This document shows positions 11,701-27,200 of a stretch of 60,000 bases of DNA, piece after piece. A model generated the notes under the pieces. That model had not been told where the DNA came from. It ran no database searches and worked only from the letters and a program-made list of their open reading frames with translations. Positions within the stretch are counted from its first letter, which is position 1. Each line of letters opens with the position of its first letter. A program made the translations under genes and the position numbers. This DNA comes from Acanthaster planci. Taxonomy: Eukaryota; Echinodermata; Asteroidea; Valvatida; Acanthasteridae. The stretch spans positions 2,531,202 to 2,591,201 of the forward strand of contig NW_019091356.1 in NCBI RefSeq assembly GCF_001949145.1, written 5' to 3'.

Positions 11701-14548
11701 GTAAGATTTGAATGGCATTGCATTGGCCAAACTAAAATCTTTGCAATTGTATGAAGAAAGTTGGTGTTACTTGTTTGTGCGTCAAACTATCTTTGAAATT
11801 AGGAAAAAGCCTGGTAATTTTGAAAGGAAATTACAAATAAGATAGTTGCCTCAGTCAAAGGATTTTCTAGCCGGCAAGTCTCTTTGCTTGGTTGTGGGGA
11901 GAAGATCGCAAGTGCAGACATTCAGATTGGTCAACTGAAAATTGTAAAGAGGTTTTACAGGTTGCGTTCTTCACGCTTGATTTTGTTTTCATCTGCCTTC
12001 CTCAGGAGGAGAAAGCCGAGCTGAAGGCCCAGTTCTACCTCCTGGAGAAGGAGAAGAAGGCAGCGGAGCTCAAGATGAGCTCCCGGGATGCCCAGGAGCA
12101 GGCCTACCTGGCCCAAATCGACCACCTCAAGGCAGAGGTGGAGGAAAAGAAAAGCAAAGACGTCGTGCCCAGGAGCCCGAAGGTGAGCAGAAAAAAAGGG
12201 GGTTCAGAAGTCTGGCATGAGTGGTTAGCGCGTACATGATCCGGGCCACGTGTGAATACAGTTGTTCGTTGATCTTGTCTTTGCCACAAGGGCTTTCTTC
12301 AGGTTCTTCATGCTTTAGCCTGACTGAGTTGTATTTACGTCAGCAGTATTTCAGCCTTACAGCTGCAACTGAGAATGATTTGCCGGCCCCCGGGTATTAG
12401 GCACAAACAGGTCGACTTGCTGACCGTCACGGGTAAATCAAATGCCTGTGTTCTGGTGGTTGTATGGCTTTTCACGTTGTGGTTTCTTTTTAGTCGGCAA
12501 ATTTGCTGACTATGTGCGGAACTTGGAGAGGGTATTATTTACAAGTGTCTTGCCCGCAAGAGCAGACTGAGCGATCGTGGTTGGTTCGTGGCAGAATTCG
12601 CTCTTTGCGTTCTGCCGCCATTCACACGCAGAGCCTCAAACTGGCAGCTTAAGCAATGCATCAGAATCGCTTTGTCTGATTATGTGGTATAAGAACTAAT
12701 GCAGCACGCCCAAAATTACATATAAAGCAACATGCACGGGAATCGCTGAACCAGCTATATTTATTATGTAAAGCTGCCAGATGGAGGCTCTGCATGCCTA
12801 TGGCGGCAGCGTACAAAGAGCAAATAGCCCCCCCTTTGCTGACACTGTACCATCTACAGAGCTTGCACTGATTATATATCGATGGGGAAGGAATATTGGT
12901 GTCACGATTTGGGGGGCTCGGATCCACTGGCAATTTTATGTTGATGTTCTGTTTTTAACAGCAGTTCGGCATGGAGCCCACCTCAACGCCTTCCGTCACC
13001 CTGGCTGAGCTGAGCCACCTAGAGGACCCTAGCATCTCGGCGGACGTGGCCGAGATGGCACGGCGGGAGAAGAAGCTGCGGGCAAAGATCCACGAACTGA
13101 TGGCCACCATCGAGAAGCTCCAGAAGAGCTCTGAGATGCGGCACCAGCAGTCGGCTGAGTTCATCGCTGACCTGAAGCGAGCCAACAGGTTAAGGGGGGA
13201 GGGTTTGATTTGGTATCACAGAGTTCTCGTCTAAGGAGTAATTGCCAAACACCAGATCCGGACCAGATTTCACAATACTGCTTTTAGAAAAAAAAAATTA
13301 CATGCTTTGAAAATTTACATGCTAAGCAAAAATTTGCAGAGCGCCATTCACAAGCAGCCTTACCGTGACTTTTTTGGTTGGTGACCCGATTTGGCTAAGC
13401 AGATTTTTTTTGTGAGTTTGTCATGGGTTGATAGCGTTACAGATGGTGGGTGGTCATGCAGCCTTGTAGGGTGGAGATGTTTATGCCCTGCCCAGGCGTG
13501 GACAGGGACGTATGTGGGAAGAGATGGGGACTGCGTCTGAACGAATGTTGTAAGCATCAATTAGGGTTCTCCTCAGGGAGTTGAAATTGGAGCTGAAACG
13601 GAGAGAAATTGAAGAATAGATTTTGCAAAAACTTCATCAGTTTTAGGTCTTGTCTCGGTTTGTTCTCTGTCCAAAGAGGCTCACAGGCTTAACTGTTGAT
13701 GTTTCAAAGGCAGATGAAATGAGTTTGAATTACATATGTCAGAAAAGGTAGAAACACAGTAAAAGTATCTGCCTTTGGTCCCAAACTTCTAGAAGCAAAA
13801 CTAGTCGTTAGAGTCCGTAACCACCGAAAAAGGATACCTGTGAATAAATGCATCATTGCCTCCATCATCCCTACCCTTGCAGTGCCCTTGTCACGGCCTA
13901 CGACAAAGCCAAGAAGAAACACCAGAACAGACTCAAGAAACTGGAAGCCCAGATGATGGCGATGGTGGAGAGGCACGACACACAGGTAAAATACTCTGGT
14001 CCCTAGCTCTGGTCATCTGCTGGGTAAAATAGCAACTTAAATATGCAAATGAAGGAACACTTCCAGACTGTAGAACTGGTCTTTGGCCAGTAGACAGTGT
14101 GTCATCCACGTAGCCAGTTATTCCTGTTTGCCAACTGTCGAAGCTCACTAGTAACAATACAGTCGAACCTCGTTGAAAAGAGTTTCTTCGGATTTGGCAA
14201 ATGACCTTGTTATAACAGGAACCTTGTATTATTAGGAATGAAAACGGTGAAGAACAAGAGATTGGGACCTAACAGTTTCCGTTCTTGTATTAACAGTGCT
14301 CTTATTATTGAGGTTCAACTGCAGATCATAATGCAGAATTAATCACTGGTGTGTACACATTGTCTTGTGAGCACTGAATGTTGACATCATAGTTGCTCTG
14401 AAGTGAGAGATTTTTATCATCAGCCCCTAACCTTCTGTCCCTTGTCTGGTACCTTGACTTCAAGGTTCGGATGCTGAAGCAGAGAATAGCCTTACTGGAG
14501 GAGGAGAACCAAGCCACCAGGCCGCCACATAACGAGACGTCCCTCTAG
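2705..14548 (+). CDS. MCC: MCC, colorectal mutant cancer protein homologue (5' end outside window)
   Basis: Eleven exons: 2705-2811, 5321-5469, 6276-6533, 7189-7524, 8522-8921, 9460-9655, 10159-10411, 12006-12182, 12962-13188, 13883-13985, 14465-14548. All borders are GT-AG and phases match throughout, giving about 762 residues. The start is missing; the first base completes an Arg codon of a segment reading REEDEF, like vertebrate MCC. The protein is mostly coiled coil. Exon 4 holds a Q/S/N-rich linker. Exon 5 (EHLARSLQECSSVQEI onward) and the last three exons resemble the two MCC-type PDZ-binding coiled-coil regions. The end is HNETSL, a class I PDZ ligand. In vertebrates MCC is a cytoplasmic and membrane scaffold that binds Scribble-type PDZ proteins and restrains proliferation and Wnt signalling; this role is inferred here. 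An alternative NAGNAG acceptor at 12962 would remove one Gln. Confidence 0.95.
7722..7968. mobile_element. MITE-like inverted-repeat element in an MCC intron
   Basis: Terminal inverted repeats GGGTAATTCCAGAAATTAGG at 7722-7741 and its complement at 7949-7968 bound a 247-bp element. Pairing extends inward through the poly-T/poly-A stretch and a GTGTCCCTG/CAGGGACAC block. ATAA sits on both sides (7718-7721 and 7969-7972), consistent with a 3-4 bp target duplication (TAA or ATAA). There is no coding capacity. A TAA duplication with a GGG-starting terminus would suit the PIF/Harbinger group, but that assignment is tentative. Confidence 0.7.
14160..14321. mobile_element. Pogo/Tigger-like MITE remnant in the last MCC intron
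   Basis: The left end CAGTCGAACCTCGTT at 14160 and the right end, whose complement reads CAGTTGAACCTCAAT, form inverted repeats with a few mismatches. The interior holds TTATAAC-type motifs. Ends of the form CAGTCGAACCTC with TTATAAC are typical of pogo/Tigger-type mariner relatives, which duplicate TA. A TA precedes the left end, but the right side is CA, so one side has decayed. The 162-bp length leaves no room for a transposase. Confidence 0.55.
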
Positions 14549-16535
14549 AGCAACCCCAGTCTGTCATTGCCTATCACCCCCCCTCCCCCTGCCCGCCACC
14601 ACCACCACCAAAGAATGTCTTCATCCCGCCTTGAGTCTGCCTTGACAGACGAAAAACTGTAGTGTGTGCCTCTGCTGTCCAACGGACGGTGCTTCCACGA
14701 AGACCAATGCGTTGAAATCTTCCCGACAGAGCCAGTACATCTGTCAAGATATTGACCAGCAGATTTATGTCCTTCTCTCTGAACTTGTTTGGATGCTAAC
14801 GGCGCATCTATGACTCTCGCAAACGTGGACCCAGATATTTTTTACTCGTGAAAAGGGGAGGATCATCACTTTCTTGGTTTGTGTTCCTACCGAGGTCAGA
14901 TTTGAGACTAGATGTAGATGCATCCTTGTTTGGAAATTTTGCAGTCCACGAAGGTTTTTCACAGAGAAATCTTTGATGGACAAAGCACTTTGGGAAAGGC
15001 TGCTTCAAGATCCTTTAAATTTTGTGACACAATTGGACACAATATGGTACAGATAGGACAGCACTCAGCCGAATGGTCAAGATGTATCACAACTCCAAAG
15101 CAGAGAACTGCAGTGCCTGCTTACGAGAACGGCGTCATGGATACTGAACAGTTTGTCGCAGTTCAGCAACTGTTGCTGATGGTAGACCCGGACACATGTT
15201 GGGCAGACCTGAGTTACTGAAATCAGTGGCGGAGCACATTTGGACAAGAATTGCAATGAAGACAGAGACTTGAAAATCTGAGAAGAGACAGCCAATGCAT
15301 CAATTGTGGAGAAACAATTACGCCTTGCCAGAGTGGGTTTCTGTGAAAAGACAGACATTTTGTCCAAGGAAAACATTAACAACTGTTGTACATCGAAAAA
15401 GATGCAATGTACAGCTGTACAGTATTTTTAACCATCGATCCAACAAATTTTCTTTTTTTTTTCAAAAGTAATATTGGAATCTCGAATGCTACCAAAGACG
15501 AGACTCACTTTGCGAGAGTGGTGCTTTTGCTCTGCCACACTGCGGTCCCAAGCCTCACAGTTTGGGAAGAGTTGCCAGCCATTTTTCTCATTTCTCTCGG
15601 GGTTTTAAAAAGGGAGATATCAGCCCATCATTATCTTCAAAACAGAGCTGTTTCAAAACCAGAACTGTTCACAGCAGCTTTTCAGAAAAAGTATATTTGT
15701 CACTGTTTTTTCCTTCCTTTCTTATCCCTGAGTGGTGGAATCGTTGTTGGCTCACTTGGGTGAACAACTTGTATGCTTATGCAGATTATAACTGTATATA
15801 TGTAAAGATAGTCCATTTTTGTTATTGTTCATAACTATTTATGATAATGTTATTCATTTGTTCTGTAGAAACAAATGTTCATAATTTTTTTTTGTAAATC
15901 GGATCAGTTTAAACAGCAGATAAATCCCACAGTTGTGATCGGAGCTATTCAACTTTCAAAAAAAATTTCACAACTCTTTCTGAAAAAAACTTCCAACAAA
16001 ATTGCATCGGCTTGTTGCACTCAAAATGATTAAGTTTATTCCGTACACTTTTCTAAAGAACAGTATTCGGGTAATTTTTAGGGTTCACAGAAGATGTAAG
16101 AATGTCTAGGGAAACTGTAATCTACGAAAAATCACAAATGGAACAAAAAGTATTGTTTGTTACAAGGCAGAGTATTGGTGTCATTACGAAGGTGCTATGA
16201 TTTTCAACTCTGAATTTTTGTTAAACTGTGAAAATTTTCATGAAAGTCTTATTTTCTAAACAGGAGTTCTCTCTCAACCATTTGTTTTCCACATGCTAGA
16301 CCAAGGCAGATCATTTATGGCACAAGCAGAACATTGGAACATTTGTGAAATGAAAATCATGATTTGAGATAATTTGGTATTTGTCGTTAAAGGTGGGAAT
16401 TATACCCTTTGGTGAAACAGTAGCTCCTTGTACAGGGTAGTTTTGCTGATGCTCCTTGCTTATTTTTTGAGCTTACTGTACATCAAGATGGTTATAGGTT
16501 TTCTCATCTTCACAAAAGTCATTTTTGAAGTCTAA

Positions 16536-16726
16536 GGCTGTGTCCGAAATGGCTTCCATAGCTACGGCTAGGTCTATTGTCTGCGCACATCTCTATGTAT
16601 TTCCAAGGCTGTTCCGAAAGGGGCTTCCATAGCTACGGCTAGGTCTATTGTCTGTGCACATCTCCATGTATTTCCAATGGAATGAGGAGCTGGACCTAGC
16701 CGTTGAGGAGAGATTTGGACGCAGCC
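16536..16726. mobile_element. Harbinger-like MITE with internal tandem duplication
   Basis: GGCTGTGTCCGAAAT at the left and its imperfect complement ATTTGGACGCAGCC at the right are flanked on both sides by TAA (16533-16535 and 16727-16729). This is the TWA target duplication expected of PIF/Harbinger elements. Inside, a 71-bp block (16536-16606) is repeated almost exactly at 16607-16677. Each copy carries ACGGCTAGGTC, whose complement GACCTAGCCGT occurs once near the right end, so the left half was duplicated. There is no coding capacity. Confidence 0.72.
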
Positions 16727-17207
16727 TAAATTTCCGACACAAATCTTTCTGAATGCAGTACATTAGTTTCCCCTGTAGCTATTACTACAGAGAGACAGAA
16801 TGCTCATTTCCATTCTACTCACAAAACTGACTCTCTCAGCAACAAAAAGCCGTCATCATTCTTACATGTAAACTGAGAGACTTATTCTTTACTTAATAAA
16901 CAAGAGTATTAATTATCACACAAGTAGGTCACCATAAAGCTGCACGTACATCTACTGTCCCCCTTGAAATGTATTCAAGTTGGTCTCAAATTAAAAACAG
17001 TCAGAACTAAGCATTCTCCATAATCAACTTAGTTATACTTAGGGACAACAATTTTCAGTGGATATTACATATTAAATAATGGATCACTGTTTTCATCGTG
17101 ATTATTTAATCAACTCAGAGTTGATCTTTTTTTTTCTGTTTCTTCCATGCCTTATTTATATCTGTGTTCTTACTTTTTTCTCAGCTTCGGTCATGTATAA
17201 AAAAGAA

Positions 17208-17213
17208 AATAAA
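17208..17213 (+). terminator. MCC: Probable MCC poly(A) signal AATAAA
   Basis: A canonical hexamer is followed within about 40 bases by a GT-rich element. It is the last such signal before the GPATCH4 promoter region. Confidence 0.45.
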
Positions 17214-17235
17214 GAGTTTTATACAGCTTTTCTCC

Positions 17236-17748
17236 AAAAGAAAGATTTATGTGTATGTTGATTTCATTTTGGTTTCTCAAGCAGAATGGGGTTTGTCTCC
17301 TTCGTGACAGAGTTCCGGATGCTCATATTTAATACCTTTCAAGTCAAAATACTTTATCGACTTTCACCTTTCGTGGTCTTTCTACTCTTCACTTTTGATC
17401 CATTTTTCTCTGCGCAAAATCCCCACATTCCAAACACAACTGTGATCAACTGTGGTACATTTTTTGACGGGTTTTAGTTAATGTTCGACCGTGGTTTGAC
17501 ATGTCAACCCGTAACCAACAACTTATCTGGAAACTTAGGGGGAAATTACCCATCCCTGCCTCCATCTTTTATTCCTAAAGACCAGAAAGTTTCTAGATAT
17601 ACTTATTTTCCGTTTTAGATTTACATTAATTTGTTTCACAGCCCTGTTTAATTACTAAACGCACGACGAGCACGCCTCTCTTTAAAGATTAATTTCAATG
17701 ATCTGACACAAGGTGGCGCCCTTTCCCACGTGGAGAAGAAATTTCAAC
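17236..17748. other. MCC-GPATCH4 intergenic region and GPATCH4 5' flank
   Basis: About 500 bases separate the inferred MCC end from the GPATCH4 start. No coding signal was seen. The final 50 bases before the ATG are GC-richer and include GGTGGCGCC and the E-box CACGTG at 17727-17732, so the GPATCH4 core promoter and 5' UTR probably lie here. No TATA box is evident. Confidence 0.5.
17727..17732. promoter_or_regulatory. E-box CACGTG upstream of GPATCH4
   Basis: A perfect palindromic E-box lies 16 bases before the GPATCH4 ATG. CACGTG is the Myc/Max and USF site, and Myc commonly drives ribosome-biogenesis genes, so the placement suits the gene. A 6-base match can arise by chance. Confidence 0.35.
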
Positions 17749-23176
<5,428 letters not shown>

Positions 23177-24251
23177 CAATATTAATTTCTTGGGGAGTTC
23201 TTGTTCGTATCTTAATTTCAACTGTGTACATGCAATCGTCCTTCAAAATGTTTAGATAAACCCCAGTAATTTTGGACAATTTTTGTTGCATTTTAATAGG
23301 CGGCAGTAAACTATTCCCAAATGCCATTGATTTTCTGTGATGGTTATACTAAACTGCTCCAATTTCTGTTGATGCAGTGAGATTGAAGAGGGTTGCATTT
23401 TATTTTTTATGCAATAAATATAACGGGAAGAATAAGTTTTAGCATGTGAATTTCTAGCATCAAACTGATGCGACTACTTTGTCGTGTTGCTTTTACTTAA
23501 AAAGAAAATTCAAATGACAGATGCATAAATTTATGTTTAGTATCAAATAAAAAGACTGCTACAGGTCAGATGATGCACACACATTGCAAACACATATTAG
23601 TCACAGTCTAAAACCCTGAAATTAAAAATACAGCTCATTTTCTCGCACAAAGGTCGTTAACACAGACAGTCCCATTGTCTTTAAAAAGGTCCATTACGGC
23701 AAGCCGGTATTACAGGAAACACTTATTACGTTAGGACTTGGAGATTAGTTGCCAAAATCTTGAGTTCCTCACTCAGTTTAGGCTTTCCAATCCACTTCTT
23801 GTTGCTTTGGTGTCAAAGTCAACGTCCTGTTCAACTAAGCACTTCTTACAAGATGTTTACTGGGCAAGAGTTCTGGGCCAGTGGCACTGTGCAATCGCTG
23901 CTGTCAGCTGGAACCTCCTACTGATGTGGTCGAGTCCTCGCCATCTGCATCCCGACTGGCTGGTTGCATCAATGGGACGTACCACTGCAGATGAAAAAGG
24001 GGAGGTATGGAACTGAACATGAACATCGATGAAATCTTCACCACACACTTGAAAAGAGTCTATAACCTCTCTCCGGGAACGGTGCAACGGTGCTTAAATT
24101 GGTAAGCTTAAAGATGTTGTTCCTGCCTCGCAACCGCACTCAAGATACGTTTCCCTCAAGTGAAGACATTTCATGCTTGTACCTATTATGTTGAAAAATT
24201 AATTAAGCTCACTCTGTTCTGTTTCAGAACATGACCCACAGTTTGCATTTT
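23177..24251. other. Convergent intergenic region, GPATCH4 and Rieske-DUF455 3' ends
   Basis: The two genes point at each other across 1.07 kb. AATAAA on the plus strand at 23413-23418 (and 23546-23551) can serve GPATCH4. TTTATT at 23399-23404 is an AATAAA for the minus-strand gene, which would make the 3' ends overlap. No coding exon was recognised. Confidence 0.5.
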
Positions 24252-27200
24252 TCAAACCGCAGCCATTAACTTCCAGATGGGGCCAAAGTTGACCAGAGAG
24301 TGCACTCTACGACTCCCACGTAATCTGATCAAACTGACTGGAAGTACCTCTTTGCTCATTCCTGCAATGGTTCTGCCTTCTTCGTTGATGGGTGGTTTCA
24401 GGAGACCCCTAAAATAGAAAAAAAAAATCAACCCAGAAAAGAATATTTACAATTTCAGTTCTCCGAAATTGGGGAGTAACATTGATGGTTTGAAAAATTT
24501 TAAGGGTCAATGGAAAGTACAGTCTTGCGCATGCCTTCCAAGTGAAACGAGGCAAATACTGCTAAACTTATGTTTCGTACCTGAAATGCTTTCTGACAAG
24601 CTTTTGGAACTCCGAGATGCACTCTAGCGGAGGTACTGCGTGGCGACAGACGTACGTGAACCATCTCATCCCCGCTGCCACATGGGTGATCTCGTCGGCA
24701 TAGATGACATCCAAGACTGCGACTGAGTCGTCATCCCCCTGCTTGGAAAACCACTCTAGTGTCTTCGGGTGTACATCAAGACCCCTACACAACAACAGGA
24801 ACATGTCTGTAGATGATATTTCACAAAAAATCCTCGCTTGACCCATTGGTTCCATGGGGCCTGGTATTCAGGCTCGAAACTACCCTCAAAATATCTTGGC
24901 ATCTCAACAGACCACTCGCATTTACATTCACAAGCCAGTTTTTCCAGTATTCTCTTTCAAGGACATTCTGTGCAGCAGAAATATGAGCCCTCTGACATTT
25001 ACATGACTGGCTGTATATATGACCAAAAAACCCACAAACTTATGAAACTGCATTTGTACACCCCCCCCTCCAAAAAAACGACAGAAATTTCATTCAAGCA
25101 CAGGAGTTGCCATTTGGCATGTGTAGGTCAGGAAATGCACTTAATCTTAGTGCAGTTTTTTCTGTGTGGTTTTGTTCAATTTTTTTGAACAGTTTCGCAG
25201 CCCTGTTACGTGCAGTGGCTGTGGTTGTCTTACCTTGCTTCATGCACCATGTGGACCACTGCCAGCCTGGCTAGGAGATTGTGTTTAGTCTCCGTGGCCG
25301 ACTGCCACAAACCTACGTGCAGTCAAGTTGACCAAAAAAAAAAGTTTCAACACCCCAAAGTGTGCTTGATTGTCTGAAAACAAATTTCTGGTCATTGTAA
25401 GTGTGGTTTTTGTTCGAAGTGCCCTTGCTTGAGGGTTCTTTGTTCCTGCATATGATTCATTGTTCACCAAATGCATGTAGATTTTTGGTTCTTCAGGTAA
25501 GGTCCTGGTTCCTCATTCGGTTCTTTGTTAATCAAGAGAGTTCTTCAGTCTCCCAGTAGGATTTTGATTCTGCATAGATTTTTGGTTCTTCAGGTAGGGC
25601 CCTGGTTCCTCATTCGGTTCTTAGGTAATCAAGAGAGTTCTTCAGTCTCCAAGTACAACTTTTGATTCTGCATAGAACTTTGGCTCTTCATAGAACTTTG
25701 GCTCTTCATTTAGGGGTCCTACTCATGACCTTCCAATATCGTCAAAAGTTCTTGTGCTATCCAATGATATCTCATCATATGATCAAGTTTCAGCTATTTT
25801 TGCCCATCTCACTTCGCACTCTCTGTTCCAAAAAGGGTGTCAGGATTGACCAGCTAATTTAAAAAACAAAACATTCTGACTGGGCAACTGCAATATTCAA
25901 TCTCAGAAGAGTGTGCACTCACAGCGCGAAACTAGAGCAAACTCATCTTACCATTATGTACGGGGAGTGCCCCAAAATGACTTCCCAAGGCTTGGAGCCT
26001 GTTCTCCAGTATCGTGAAATGCTGTCAAAAATGAAATAAGACTGAGTGCAGTTTGAAGTTTGGTTTATCCGTGGAATGTTTTCAATCTTTGGAAGGTACG
26101 ATATTTAATACAAAGCAGTAACAATGGAGTCTTCCATAAAAAAATCCAGCATAACCAATGAAGTGAATGCGTGATGACTTTTGAAAGAGGCAGAATGGAA
26201 GAAAATTTTTTTTCTGGACTTAATGAAGAGATATCTTTATAAATACTTGAGATCTCTCAAGGAAATGCTTCATCGTCGGCTTTATACCTTGGCTTCATCC
26301 CCTGCGACTTTGACAAAGTCTGTGAAGAAATCCTTGGGAAGGTGACTCCTATCACCCAGGGTGGTGTCTGCGAACCTCGCGATGATGTCCCAAGACAGAT
26401 CAATGGCCCACTGTTCGATGTTGGCCAGGGAATGCAGCAACGCGATGCGGTTGCCCTTGAAAGAAAGAGAGACAATCGCGTTGTGATTATGAAACAAATA
26501 TCTTATTTTCATAAATAGAAAGTGGCCTTCAGGTTCCAATCTTTAGCTTTTATGTAAAAAAAATCGGCAGAGCACAAAAATATCTGCTTGCGATAAACAG
26601 ATTACCAGCCAAAATGTTTTGCGATCTTTAATGCGTATGAATGTTACCAACTAGTTTGTTTTCTGAACATATTTACATGCTAAGCAGTATTTCTTTGAAA
26701 AGGTCCCATATCGCAGACTGTATTGAAAATATATTTCTGCTATCGACTGGAAAAACCCATCCACTGCTACATTACAAATGACTTAATTGCCCCAAGAAAG
26801 TTTAGATTCAGGTGCACTCCCAGCAAAAATGTCTGGGGTTAAAAGTTAACCACATCTCTCCAGATGACACGTTAATATGCATGAATTTCCTGTGTCATGA
26901 CATGGAGGACATTTCTGGTGAATTCTGTATGCAATGCCAGGTGGCATCTCCACTCATCCCAATGCTTGAGTGATTGCAAGTGAGTTTGTATGCAAACAGA
27001 GGCTTAAGCTAATCCGTGGAGATAGAGCACATGCACAGCCCTCAAGCGGCAGTGTGCCACGGCCAGGCATGGCTCCACATATCGCTTAACCCTAACAGTC
27101 CCAAATCCTCCAATTTTAATATGATTTTACGTACACCCCAGGGAGTTAGGGTTAAATGTCACACAAATCTGGAACAAATGACCACTAAGGGTCTGCATCT

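Larger units (their letters stand above)
2812..14464 (+). other. MCC introns longer than 300 bases
   Basis: Ten introns separate the exons: 2812-5320, 5470-6275, 6534-7188, 7525-8521, 8922-9459, 9656-10158, 10412-12005, 12183-12961, 13189-13882 and 13986-14464. They hold poly-T and poly-G runs, dispersed fragments with the TGCTAAGCA-like core (about 6541-6690, 9715-9800 and 13258-13340), and two inverted-repeat elements listed separately (7722-7968, 14160-14321). I saw no nested gene or RNA gene in them. Confidence 0.6.
14549..17235 (+). other. MCC: MCC 3' UTR (inferred)
   Basis: The sequence downstream of the MCC stop contains no further exon and no start of another gene until 17749. Possible poly(A) signals are AATAAA at 16895-16900 and 17208-17213. 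The second is followed by a GT-rich stretch (TTATGTGTATGTTGATTTC), the better cleavage context. This implies a 3' UTR of about 2.7 kb. A MITE (16536-16726) lies within it. The true end needs transcript data. Confidence 0.5.
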
